A stretch of DNA of 24,012 bases from JANXXV01 sp038200305. Lineage in GTDB: Bacteria > Acidobacteriota > Terriglobia > Bryobacterales > Bryobacteraceae. Below the pieces are notes generated by a model. It did no database searches. It was given only the letters and a program-made list of their open reading frames with translations, and was not told where the DNA came from. The stretch covers positions 1-24,012 of the forward strand of contig JBBPYD010000078.1 of NCBI GenBank assembly GCA_038200305.1, in the 5' to 3' direction. The first letter of the stretch is position 1; each line of letters opens with the position of its first letter. Both the position numbers and the translations under genes were made by a program. This document shows, one piece after another, positions 8,143 to 15,688 of this stretch.

Positions 8143-8166
8143 AGGTTCTAGTTTACGGAAACCGCC

Positions 8167-8466
8167 TCACCGCCCATACTTATAAATCAAATCCACCAGT
8201 TCGTCATACATTGCTTCCGCCTTCTCCGGATCCCCCGATTGAATCGCGTGCGTGGCGCAATGCCGCAGATGATTCCGCATCAATCTCTGCCCTACGGCCC
8301 GCAACGCCTCATGCACTGACGCAAGCTGCACCAGAATATCCGCGCAATACCGGTCCTCTTCCACCATCTTTTGCAAACCCCGGACCTGCCCCTCAATCCG
8401 CCGGAGCCGCGTCAGATTAGCGGCCTTGATCTTCTGATCCGTTCCCACCGCTTTCCGCTCGCTCAC
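8167..8466 (-). CDS. csoR: CsoR-type copper-sensing transcriptional repressor
   Basis: 99 residues from a GTG at 8466. This start is chosen over an upstream in-frame TTG (8478) because GTG overlaps the copA stop as GTGA and GGAGGA lies just upstream (8470-8475). The protein is an all-helical DUF156/CsoR-FrmR member (KAANLTRLRRIEGQVRGL). Cu(I) ligands of the C-H-C type are present: Cys41 (RYC), His66 and Cys70 (NHLRHC), with Tyr40 next to the first. This pattern separates copper-sensing CsoR from formaldehyde-sensing FrmR and nickel-sensing RcnR. Apo-CsoR represses and Cu(I) releases it. It is last in the copZ-copA-csoR unit and probably represses it from the operator before copZ. Confidence 0.92.
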   Translation of the reverse strand: MSERKAVGTDQKIKAANLTRLRRIEGQVRGLQKMVEEDRYCADILVQLASVHEALRAVGQRLMRNHLRHCATHAIQSGDPEKAEAMYDELVDLIYKYGR

Positions 8467-10757
8467 TTGTCCTCCCAAGCCGCAAACCGCCCCAGCCGCA
8501 GGCTGTTCAACACCACGCTCACGGAACTCAACGCCATCGCCGCACTCGCCAGCACCGGACTCAACTGAATCTCAAATGCCGGGTACAGCACGCCCGCCGC
8601 GACGGGAATTGCAATCACGTTGTACGCGAACGCCCAGAACAGATTCTGTTTCATGATCCGCATGGTCTGCCGCGATAGCCCGATCGCATCCACCACGCCG
8701 CTCAGGTCTCCGCGCATTAGCGTCACGTCGCCAGCCTCCATCGCAATGTCGGTGCCGGTGCCTATCGCAATTCCCACATCCGCTTTCGCCAACGCGGGCG
8801 CGTCGTTGATCCCATCGCCTACCATTGCCACCACTTGCCCCTGCGCTTGCCGGCGGCTCACCTCAGCCACTTTGCCTGTTGGCAGGACCTCCGCCACTAC
8901 GTGCGCGATGCCCGCTTCCCCCGCGATCGTTTCAGCGGTAGTGCGGTTGTCGCCCGTCAACATCACAACGTCGAGACCCATCTCCCGCAGCCGTTCCACC
9001 GCCCTCCGCGAACCTCGCTTAATCGGGTCTGCAACTGTGACGCTCGCGGCCAATTCACCATTAATCGCAACGAATGCATTTCCGTTCTCACCAACAGACA
9101 CGCCGCTATCCCGCATCATCGCTGCATTCCCAATTACAACGCTCCGCCCATTCACCCGCCCTCGCGCACCCCGGCCCGCGACTGCTGCAAACTGTTCGGC
9201 GTCCGGCAGGCGCGCCACTCGCGTGACCGCATATTGCACAATAGCCGCAGCCAGCGGATGCTCACTCGACTTCTCCAGACCTCCTGCAAGCAGCAGCACC
9301 TCTTCTTCGCTGTACCGGTTCGAGATCAAAACGAAATCGGTCACCACCGGCCGCCCCTCCGTCACCGTGCCTGTTTTATCCAGGATCACGGTCTGAACTT
9401 CATGCGCTCTTTGCAGAGCTTCTCCGCCCTTAATCAGGACACCCATTTCCGCTCCGCGCCCCGTCGCCACCATCACCGCCGTCGGAACCGCCAAACCCAT
9501 CGCACAAGGGCAAGCGATGATCAGAACCGCCACAGCCGCCGCGAACGCCTGCAACACCGGACTGCCCGGAACCGCGAAATACCAGACCAAAAACGTCACC
9601 ACTGCAATCGCCATCACCACCGGAACGAAGATCGAACTGATCTGGTCCGCAAGCCGCTGAATAGGCGCCCGGGACCCTTGCGCGTCTCTCATCAGCCTGA
9701 CGATCTGTGCAATCACGCTGCGCGCGCCCACCGTCGTAGCACGGTACTGAAACGCGCCCGTCCGGTTCATCGTGCCGCCAATCACCCGGTCACCCAGACT
9801 TTTTTCCACCGGCATCGATTCGCCAGTCAGCATGGATTCATCCACCGCACTGGCGCCCGCCATCACTTCGCCGTCCACCGCGATCCGTTCACCCGGCCGG
9901 ACCAGCAATACATCTCCGCTGCCCACCTCGCCCACCGGAATGTCCACCGCCTCGCCGCCCCGCACCACACGCGCCATCTTCGGTTGCAAGTCCATCAAGC
10001 GCCGCAAAGCAGAGGACGTCCGGCCCTTCGCCCGGTTCTCCAGCATGTTCCCCACCAGCACCAGCGCGATGATAATGATTACCGCTTCAAAGTACAGGTC
10101 GGGCCTCACTCCGTTCGAGAGGAACAACTCCGGGTCCACCGTAGCCACAGCCGAAAACAGGAACGCCGCCCCCGTTCCCGCCGCCACCAGCGTGTTCATA
10201 TCCGCGGTCCGGTGCCGCAACGCCGCCCAGGCCCGTGTGTAGAAGTGACGCCCAGCCCAGACCATTACAACGGCCGTCAAAGCCATCAGCGCGTAGCTCA
10301 GAATTTCCGGATCTATCCGGTACAGCCAAGGCGCCAACCGCGCCAGCGGAGGCGTAGAGACCGCCATCCACCATTCCATGAACGGATCGGACATGTACTC
10401 GCGCATCAGCGGCATCGACAGCCCCATCGCCACCACACCGGCGATTGAGCAGAATACAGCCTTTCGACGCAAAGACTGTAACTCTTCGCGCTGCGCGCGA
10501 TCCTGTTCCTCCTGCTCTGTAATTGCGGACGCGGCGGGAGAGGCCAACTCCGCTCCGTAACCGGTGTCTGCAACAGCCTTCACCAAAGAGTCCGGGGAAG
10601 TCGCGGTTGGATCGAAGGACACGGTAGCGTCATTCGTCATCAAGCTCACCGTGGCATCCATCACCCCGAGCTGTTTCTGAAGTGACTTCTGGACGTGAGC
10701 TTGGCAAGCGGCGCACGTCATCCCTGAAACCCCGATCTTGACGGTTTCCGTCGTCAC
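8463..10757 (-). CDS. copA: Cu+-exporting P1B-type ATPase
   Basis: 764 residues. It pumps Cu(I) out of the cytoplasm using ATP. One N-terminal heavy-metal domain carries GMTCAAC (12-18). Then come the TGES actuator motif (311-314), transmembrane CPC (416-418), the phosphorylation loop DKTGTVTEG (460-468), the nucleotide-domain SEHP (HP at 500-501) and GDGINDAP (647-654). Tyr712-Asn713 in membrane helix 7 and MALSS (741-745) in helix 8 are the Cu+ (P1B-1) selectivity signature. Start GTG at 10757 overlaps the stop of the upstream chaperone gene as GTGA; the end overlaps csoR the same way. Membrane segments lie between about 100 and 235, 375-430 and 700-755. Confidence 0.97.
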   Translation of the reverse strand: MTTETVKIGVSGMTCAACQAHVQKSLQKQLGVMDATVSLMTNDATVSFDPTATSPDSLVKAVADTGYGAELASPAASAITEQEEQDRAQREELQSLRRKAVFCSIAGVVAMGLSMPLMREYMSDPFMEWWMAVSTPPLARLAPWLYRIDPEILSYALMALTAVVMVWAGRHFYTRAWAALRHRTADMNTLVAAGTGAAFLFSAVATVDPELFLSNGVRPDLYFEAVIIIIALVLVGNMLENRAKGRTSSALRRLMDLQPKMARVVRGGEAVDIPVGEVGSGDVLLVRPGERIAVDGEVMAGASAVDESMLTGESMPVEKSLGDRVIGGTMNRTGAFQYRATTVGARSVIAQIVRLMRDAQGSRAPIQRLADQISSIFVPVVMAIAVVTFLVWYFAVPGSPVLQAFAAAVAVLIIACPCAMGLAVPTAVMVATGRGAEMGVLIKGGEALQRAHEVQTVILDKTGTVTEGRPVVTDFVLISNRYSEEEVLLLAGGLEKSSEHPLAAAIVQYAVTRVARLPDAEQFAAVAGRGARGRVNGRSVVIGNAAMMRDSGVSVGENGNAFVAINGELAASVTVADPIKRGSRRAVERLREMGLDVVMLTGDNRTTAETIAGEAGIAHVVAEVLPTGKVAEVSRRQAQGQVVAMVGDGINDAPALAKADVGIAIGTGTDIAMEAGDVTLMRGDLSGVVDAIGLSRQTMRIMKQNLFWAFAYNVIAIPVAAGVLYPAFEIQLSPVLASAAMALSSVSVVLNSLRLGRFAAWEDK

Positions 10758-10966
10758 CCCTGGCCGCCCGGCGTCTCGAATCCAGCCGCCCGGACCGCCT
10801 CGGCAATATCTTTTTCAGTAACCTTGTCCGGATCAAACTCGACCGAAGCCGACCCGATGTCTACCTTGGCCGCATGCACGCCAGCCACCTTGTCCAATGC
10901 AGCGGAAACCCGCCGCACACAAGCCTGGCAATGCATACCGGATATCTCAATCTTTGCTGTTTGCAT
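10754..10966 (-). CDS. copZ: CopZ-like copper chaperone (single heavy-metal-associated domain)
   Basis: 70 residues forming one ferredoxin-like HMA domain with the metal site GMHCQAC near the N-terminus. Such proteins hand Cu(I) to CopA or to CsoR in the cytoplasm. It is the first gene of the copper unit. Its TGA overlaps the GTG of copA by four bases, so translation is coupled. A GTATAC repeat abuts the start codon at 10966 (see operator). The short C-terminal tail GFETPGGQG after the domain is unremarkable. The His replacing Thr before the first Cys (MHC rather than MTC) is common in chaperones of this family. Confidence 0.92.
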   Translation of the reverse strand: MQTAKIEISGMHCQACVRRVSAALDKVAGVHAAKVDIGSASVEFDPDKVTEKDIAEAVRAAGFETPGGQG

Positions 10967-10992
10967 GTATACCGTCCACCCCTATAGTATAC
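10967..10992 (-). promoter_or_regulatory. Candidate CsoR operator and promoter for copZ-copA-csoR
   Basis: Two GTATAC hexamers (10967-10972 and 10987-10992) lie 20 bp apart, centre to centre, and flank a C-rich run CCACCCC (10976-10982) that reads GGGGTGG on the coding strand. Known CsoR sites combine outer GTA/TAC elements with runs of C and G. On the minus strand the distal copy gives a -10-like TATACT (10986-10991), placing transcription start near 10979 inside the repeat. No -35 hexamer is evident. The GGGGTGG run may also serve as ribosome site for copZ. Confidence 0.5.
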
Positions 10993-11009
10993 ACCGCACC
11001 GCAAACCTC

Positions 11010-11819
11010 TTACTGCCGTCGCCGGATAAGTTTAATTTCGAAAACACTCGGCCAGAGTTTGCCGGTCACGAACAGACGATCATGCTGCGCATCGTAAGCA
11101 ATCCCGTTCAGTACATCCACAGGAACAGTACGGTCTGATTCGGGCAGTAACCCTTGCAGATCGATCCATCCAACCACGTGGCCCGTAACCGGCGAAATGC
11201 GGGCGATGCGGTCTGTCTGCCAGACATTCGCATAGATCTCCCCGCCAATGAACTCAAGCTCATTCAGATTCGATACAGAAGCTTGGCCATCCATCACTTT
11301 CAGCCGTCCGGTTTCCTGCAGTGTCGCGGGATTCCAGAAACGCAGCGTGTCGGAACCATCGCTCATAATGAGGCGTGAGCCGTCATGAGTAAGCCCCCAG
11401 CCCTCGCCCGGATACTCAAATGTTCGCTTGGAATCGAAGGTGCGTAGATCGTATACAAAGCCGGCGTGCGCCTGCCATGTGAGTTGCAGCAGTTCGTTTT
11501 TCCAATCGGTGATACCCTCGCCGAAGTACTGTTCGGGCAGCGCGCGTTGTTGAAGCACCTCTCCGGTTTCGAGCTTCACCTTCCGCAACGACGATCGTCC
11601 ATTAAGACCGGTGCCTTCATAGAGGAACCCATCAAGATAGATAAGCCCCTGCGTATACGCTGCGCGGTCGTGCGGATAAGCATGGACCACCTGATACGTG
11701 TAGACAGGGGTCTCCACCGATGACGGCTCGCCGGCTGCGCAAGAGCCGAGCAGAAGCAGACACGGAAACAGCAAAACACTTCGAATGGAAACCAGAATTC
11801 GATGCACCGATATCAGCAT
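11010..11819 (-). CDS. Glutaminyl-peptide cyclotransferase (glutamine cyclotransferase), lipoprotein
   Basis: 269 residues from the ATG at 11819. Plant-type glutamine cyclotransferases are five-bladed propellers that convert N-terminal Gln to pyroglutamate. Family motifs are visible: YTQGLIYLDGFLYEGTGLNG, YFGEGIT, GWGLTHDGSRLIMSDGS, LNELEFIGGEIYANVWQTD, VLNGIAYDAQHDRLFVTGK. A signal peptide with lipobox LGSC places the mature enzyme on the membrane, outside the cytoplasm. The start is uncertain: a strong AGGAGG lies only one base before this ATG, too close for normal use, whereas a GTG four codons later (11807) would be about 13 bases away and still leave the full signal peptide. It precedes copZ by 43 bp on the same strand. 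Confidence 0.9.
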   Translation of the reverse strand: MLISVHRILVSIRSVLLFPCLLLLGSCAAGEPSSVETPVYTYQVVHAYPHDRAAYTQGLIYLDGFLYEGTGLNGRSSLRKVKLETGEVLQQRALPEQYFGEGITDWKNELLQLTWQAHAGFVYDLRTFDSKRTFEYPGEGWGLTHDGSRLIMSDGSDTLRFWNPATLQETGRLKVMDGQASVSNLNELEFIGGEIYANVWQTDRIARISPVTGHVVGWIDLQGLLPESDRTVPVDVLNGIAYDAQHDRLFVTGKLWPSVFEIKLIRRRQ

Positions 11820-11855
11820 ACCTCCTGCTCTGAACTGCTATGAGAGAATCGTGAG

Positions 11856-12908
11856 GTGCAAGCTAAGACAGGGCTTTCCGTTGCCGCGCTGGATGAACAG
11901 CGCCGCATCCTGATTGCACGGCTCACCCCCTTCGCCATCTTCGCTGCCGGGTTGATTGTCGCTCTGGTGATCCGCAAGATCGCCCTGGGTTTGCTGAAGC
12001 GGCGACTTAAGAACGATGGGACCTTCGGCCATGTAGTCCTCGGAGTCATCCGCGTTCCCTCCATTCTCTGGTGTTTAATGGCGGCGCTGGAAGTGGCAGT
12101 CCGGTATGCGCCACTAACAAAGAGTCAAGTAAATCTTGCAAGCGATCTGATTATTGCCGGACTCATCGTCAGCCTCACGCTGGTGGCTTCTTCCATCGCC
12201 GTACGCATGATTGTGGTGCATGCGCACCGGAAGGATATGCCGTTCGCGGTGTCCGGGCTTTCACAGACGCTGATGCGTGTTTTCATTCTGCTCATCGGCG
12301 CGCTGATGCTGCTGCGTCATTTTAATATCTCAATCACTCCGGCTCTGACGGCCTTGGGCGTCGGCGGCCTTGCGGTTGCGCTGGCGCTACAGGACACCCT
12401 CGCCAACTTCTTCGCCGGCGTTCACATCCTCGTCGAAACGCCTATCCGGCTCGGTGACTTCATCAAGTTGTCCGGCGATGAGGAGGGGATTGTCAGCGAC
12501 ATCGGCTGGCGGACCACGCGCGTCCGCACCGGGCAGAACAACACGATCGTGATTCCGAACACCAAAATCACTTCCGGCATTCTCACCAATTACAGCCTGC
12601 CGGAGCGGCGTGTCTCAGTGGACATTCCCATCATAGTTGCGCTGGATGCCAACCTGGAACAGGTGGCCGCGATCGCCATGGAAGTCGCCGCCGGCACAAC
12701 GGGCGTTTTGGCTGAGCCATCTCCGGTTGTGCTCTTCGATCCGGGCGTGCTTCCCACGCACCTTCAATTCAAGCTGGTCGTCCAGGTCGCCGACCAGTTG
12801 AGCAAGGGGTCGGTGCAATCGACGGTAAGGGCCAATCTATTTGAGCGCTTCCGCGATACCGGCGTCCCTCTGCCTGCGATTTCGAGCGTGGCCGTCGTCC
12901 AGTCCTGA
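11856..12908 (+). CDS. MscS-family mechanosensitive ion channel
   Basis: 350 residues beginning with GTG, the first possible start after an in-frame TGA. Four hydrophobic segments (about 25-45, 62-82, 93-115 and 130-160) precede the MscS pore helix: GVGGLAVALALQDTLANFFAG, rich in Gly and Ala as in the family's pore-lining TM3. The beta domain (IRLGDFIKL, GIVSDIGWRTTRVR, IVIPNTKITSGILTNYS) and the alpha/beta C-terminal vestibule follow. Such channels open on membrane tension and release solutes during osmotic downshock. It is divergent from the cyclotransferase gene with 36 bp between starts. It has one or two more N-terminal membrane helices than E. coli MscS (3 TM). Confidence 0.92.
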   Translation: MQAKTGLSVAALDEQRRILIARLTPFAIFAAGLIVALVIRKIALGLLKRRLKNDGTFGHVVLGVIRVPSILWCLMAALEVAVRYAPLTKSQVNLASDLIIAGLIVSLTLVASSIAVRMIVVHAHRKDMPFAVSGLSQTLMRVFILLIGALMLLRHFNISITPALTALGVGGLAVALALQDTLANFFAGVHILVETPIRLGDFIKLSGDEEGIVSDIGWRTTRVRTGQNNTIVIPNTKITSGILTNYSLPERRVSVDIPIIVALDANLEQVAAIAMEVAAGTTGVLAEPSPVVLFDPGVLPTHLQFKLVVQVADQLSKGSVQSTVRANLFERFRDTGVPLPAISSVAVVQS

Positions 12909-12965
12909 CAGGAAAATCCCCGAGAGAGAAATCCAGTTCTGATTTACTTCTCTTCTGGAAGCCCA

Positions 12966-13133
12966 ATGAAACCAACCTGTCCAAAATGCGGGTGGAACAC
13001 CACTCGCCGTTCATCGTCCAGCGGCCTCTTGGATGTTGTCCTCGCCTGGTGCATGTTCATTCCATTCCGCTGCCGAAGCTGTGGAAAGCGATTCTTCCGC
13101 CACGCCCATGCCGCGCCCGCTAAAGCTAATTGA
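12966..13133 (+). CDS. Small zinc-ribbon protein with hydrophobic linker (55 aa)
   Basis: Reading from ATG at 12966 gives 55 residues ending in TGA at 13131-13133. Two CxxC knuckles, CPKC (5-8) and CRSC (36-39), can bind one zinc. Between them lies RRSSSSGLLDVV followed by a hydrophobic stretch LAWCMFIPF (26-34), and the tail is basic (GKRFFRHAHA). A GGAAG ribosome-site-like sequence lies about five bases upstream. The layout (CPKC, Arg-rich turn, hydrophobic segment ending in P-F-R-C, then RFFR) resembles short uncharacterised proteins I recognise from other acidobacterial genomes. Function unknown; an adaptor or membrane-associated zinc ribbon is possible. It lies between the MscS and ferredoxin genes, same strand. 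Confidence 0.65.
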   Translation: MKPTCPKCGWNTTRRSSSSGLLDVVLAWCMFIPFRCRSCGKRFFRHAHAAPAKAN

Positions 13134-13165
13134 ATCCATCCAGGCGTTGTGCTATCAATAGATTT

Positions 13166-13207
13166 ATCCTGTTTTCCCCAGAGAGTGCATGTCACCGTAA
13201 ACAGGAT
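13166..13207 (+). promoter_or_regulatory. Inverted repeat in the ferredoxin leader overlapping its ribosome site
   Basis: ATCCTGTTT (13166-13174) and AAACAGGAT (13199-13207) are perfect 9-bp inverted arms separated by 24 bases. The right arm contains AGGAT, the only ribosome-site-like sequence before the ferredoxin ATG at 13216. In RNA the pairing would hide it; in DNA the arms are 33 bp apart (about three turns), which also suits a dimeric regulator. A four-codon ORF (ATG TCA CCG TAA, 13189-13200) lies in the loop. Confidence 0.45.
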
Positions 13208-13215
13208 CACCAAAC

Positions 13216-13476
13216 ATGGCATACGTAATCGCAGAACCTTGCATTGGAACCAAAGATACGGCGTGCGTGGACGCATGCCCGGTGGATTGTATTCACCCCA
13301 AGAAAGACGAAGCTGGTTTCGCTGACGTCGAACTGATTTTTATTGACCCAGTGGAATGCATCGATTGTGGAGCCTGTGTACCAGTCTGCCCGGTGTCGGC
13401 CATTTTCACTCTAGACGACCTGCCGGAAAAATGGTCCGATTTCGCTGAGCAAAACGCCGTATATTTCAAACGCTAA
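13216..13476 (+). CDS. Seven-iron type bacterial ferredoxin
   Basis: 86 residues, cytoplasmic electron carrier. The first cluster region has Cys9, Cys17 and Cys21-Pro with Thr where a second CxxC cysteine would be (CIGTKDTACVDACPVDC), and the second has Cys48-x2-Cys51-x2-Cys54-x3-Cys58-Pro. This pattern predicts one [3Fe-4S] and one [4Fe-4S] cluster, as in the Thermus and mycobacterial FdxA-type ferredoxins. The C-terminal DDLPEKWSDFAEQNAVYF is typical of that group. It ends six bases before the stop of the convergent efflux pump gene. No partner oxidoreductase is adjacent. Its leader carries an inverted repeat over the ribosome site, so expression may be controlled at translation. Confidence 0.94.
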   Translation: MAYVIAEPCIGTKDTACVDACPVDCIHPKKDEAGFADVELIFIDPVECIDCGACVPVCPVSAIFTLDDLPEKWSDFAEQNAVYFKR

Positions 13477-13482
13477 TAACTT

Positions 13483-15048
13483 CTAGTGCATCGCCACGGT
13501 TCCGCCGCCGCTTTTGGGCTTCTTCATCAGAAACAAAAGCGGAAGCACGGCCACAAACACAATCGCTAGAAGGTGAAATATATATAAAAACGACAGGATC
13601 GACGCTTGTCTTTGCACCTCGCCCCACATCGCCCCGTATGCTTGTTGCGTTGCGGCGGCGAAATCCCGGCCCTGCGCCATCAGGCTGTTGCGCAGTCCCT
13701 CCAGCATCGCCGTGGACTGTGGGTTATAGGAATTCACATGTTCGCCAAGCCGGTTCGTGTTGAACTGCCCCCGCCGCGCAAGCAGCGTGGTCACCATCGC
13801 GATTCCCATGCTTCCCCCGATATTCCGCATCAAATTAAATAAGCTGGTCGCGTTGCCAGTCTCTTGTTTGGGAATGCGATCCATGGAAACAGTCGTCAGC
13901 GGGACAAACAACAGCGCGAGCGCGATCCCCTGAAAAAACTGTGGCCAGAATATGTCCCAATAGCCGGCGTTCAGGTTCAGCAGCGACAGTTGATACAGCG
14001 TAAACGATGCGCCCACTATCCCGAAGGCCAAAAATTTGCGCGCGTCGAATCGGGAAAGGATCAGGCCGGTAATGGGCATCGCGATGAATGATCCCAGTCC
14101 CCGCGGAGCCATTGCAATCCCAGCCTCTGTAGCCGAATAGCCCAGCAGTTGCTGCAGAAAGATCGGCAACAGCACCAGGCTTCCGTACAGAACAAAACCT
14201 ACGATTGTCATCAGAAACACGCCGGTGCTGAACGTACGGTCCCTGAAGACACTCAACTTCACTACAGGATCCTTCGCCATTAACTCCCGGACAATGAATA
14301 GAGCGATTCCCCCAACGCACAGCACCGCCATGGTCTTAATCAGATTGGAAGCGAACCAGTCCTCCTGTTGCCCTTTATCCAGAGCCACCTGCAGCGCACC
14401 AATGCCCACCGCCAGCAGCCCGATCCCCCAATAATCCACCCCTGTGCTGGTCCGTCGAATATAAGGCGGATCGAACACGAAGGCACTCACCATCAGAATG
14501 CAAATCACGCCGATGGGGATATTGATGTAAAACACCCAGCGCCAACTGTAGCTGTCCGTCAGCCATCCGCCCAGCACTGGCCCCAACATGGGCGCCACCA
14601 CGATGCCAAGCCCCCAGAATCCCATCGCCTTGCCGCGGTCCTGAGGTGGAAACGCCTCCAGCAGAATCGCTTGTGAGAGCGGCTGCATCACGCCTCCAGT
14701 CCCACCCTGTATGATGCGGAAAATAATCAGCGTGGACAGGTTCGGAGCAAGCCCGCAAAGAAAGGACGCCGACGTAAACCCCACCACCGCCCCAATCAGA
14801 AGCCGTTTCCTACCGAAGAAATTGGCCAGCCATCCCGTCAGCGGCAGGATGATCGCATTCGCCACCAGATACGCCGTAAGCGACCACGTGGCTTCCTCTA
14901 CGGTGCTCGAAAGGCTCCCCGCGATGTGCGGCAGCGAAACGTTGACCACCGTCGTGTCCAGCACCTCCATAAAGGTGCCGAACATCACGGAGACTGCAAC
15001 CAGCCATGGATTTACCTGGGGCGCTGCCCCTGTCGCGGTTGCCGCCAT
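13483..15048 (-). CDS. EmrB/QacA-type (DHA2) MFS drug efflux transporter
   Basis: 521 residues with about 14 membrane helices, as in the DHA2 family. It exchanges protons for drugs at the inner membrane. Motifs include MEVLDTTVVNVSLPHIA in helix 1, GWLANFFGRKRLL (motif A) after helix 2, and GPVLGGWLTDSYSWRWVFYINIP (motif C region) in helix 5. It is last in the order TolC-type, EmrA-type, kinase-like, EmrB-type. Its ATG begins one base after the TGA of the kinase-like gene, so translation is coupled. With the adaptor and channel it should form an EmrAB-TolC-like conduit across both membranes. Substrates cannot be predicted. No TetR or MarR regulator adjoins the operon. Confidence 0.94.
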   Translation of the reverse strand: MAATATGAAPQVNPWLVAVSVMFGTFMEVLDTTVVNVSLPHIAGSLSSTVEEATWSLTAYLVANAIILPLTGWLANFFGRKRLLIGAVVGFTSASFLCGLAPNLSTLIIFRIIQGGTGGVMQPLSQAILLEAFPPQDRGKAMGFWGLGIVVAPMLGPVLGGWLTDSYSWRWVFYINIPIGVICILMVSAFVFDPPYIRRTSTGVDYWGIGLLAVGIGALQVALDKGQQEDWFASNLIKTMAVLCVGGIALFIVRELMAKDPVVKLSVFRDRTFSTGVFLMTIVGFVLYGSLVLLPIFLQQLLGYSATEAGIAMAPRGLGSFIAMPITGLILSRFDARKFLAFGIVGASFTLYQLSLLNLNAGYWDIFWPQFFQGIALALLFVPLTTVSMDRIPKQETGNATSLFNLMRNIGGSMGIAMVTTLLARRGQFNTNRLGEHVNSYNPQSTAMLEGLRNSLMAQGRDFAAATQQAYGAMWGEVQRQASILSFLYIFHLLAIVFVAVLPLLFLMKKPKSGGGTVAMH

Positions 15049-15049
15049 A

Positions 15050-15682
15050 TCAGCACCGGCCCTTGCCGTGCTCCATCGCGCTCACAATGCAATCCACTAC
15101 CACGCTCACGCCCAGGCACGAACTGAGCATCGCATGATAAAGATGACGGTCTGACCAGTCCTGATTGAAGTGCTGCCGGATATAGGTATGGCGCTGGCGG
15201 TCCATCTTGTGAATCGTGCCTTCCACATCCACATTCGCCGGAACTCGTTCCCGCACGCGCCGCACCTTCTCGCCCCAAGGCGCGTAGATGAAGAAGTTCA
15301 TAGTGTCCGTGCGCTTCTGCAGAACGCACTGGCCACCCCGTCCCACGATGATGCAGTTTCCCTCCGCCCCCGCCTTTTCGATAATCGAGTGGGAAAGCCG
15401 CGCCATTGCCTCCGAGTCGAAAATGCTCACGCGGCTGGCGGCGGTGGTGCTCACCGAGCCTTCGAATCCGCCATGCCACAAGCCCTTGAACATGCGATGG
15501 AATGCGGAATCCACCCGCTCATCGCATAACTTAGCCACGTCCACGTCTACTCCGGAGGATTGAACGATCTCGTCGATAATCGCTCCATCAACCAGTTTCC
15601 ATTGCAGCCGCCTAGCCAGTTCGCCCGCCACCTGGCTGCCTCCGCTTCCAAACTCGCGCGCGATAGTGACGACACGGATCAT
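15050..15682 (-). CDS. Cytidylate-kinase-like family protein inside the efflux operon
   Basis: 210 residues. It matches the cytidylate-kinase-like family (Cytidylate_kin2): MIRVVTIAREFGSGGSQVAGELARRL carries a P-loop-like GSGGS in which the usual Walker A Lys is absent, then DGAIIDEIVQ, then GNCIIVGRGGQCVL and FFIYAPWGEKVRRV. The C-terminal half has HTYIRQHFNQDWSDRHLYH. True CMP kinases have GxxGxGKGT, so CMP phosphorylation should not be assumed; most members are uncharacterised. It begins six bases after the adaptor stop and ends one base before the MFS start, so it must be co-expressed with the pump. A role in tuning the pump or in handling a nucleotide-like substrate is speculation. No signal peptide; cytoplasmic. 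Confidence 0.85.
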   Translation of the reverse strand: MIRVVTIAREFGSGGSQVAGELARRLQWKLVDGAIIDEIVQSSGVDVDVAKLCDERVDSAFHRMFKGLWHGGFEGSVSTTAASRVSIFDSEAMARLSHSIIEKAGAEGNCIIVGRGGQCVLQKRTDTMNFFIYAPWGEKVRRVRERVPANVDVEGTIHKMDRQRHTYIRQHFNQDWSDRHLYHAMLSSCLGVSVVVDCIVSAMEHGKGRC

Positions 15683-15688
15683 AACCGT

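Noticed and set aside
8143..8166. Independent promoter for tdh between csoR and tdh
   Set aside because: Only TAAACT resembles a -10 box and there is no -35; evidence too weak to list.
8835..10448. Long plus-strand open frame (537 codons) opposite copA
   Set aside because: Arg/His/Pro-rich antisense shadow of a clearly identified P-type ATPase; no ribosome site or motif.
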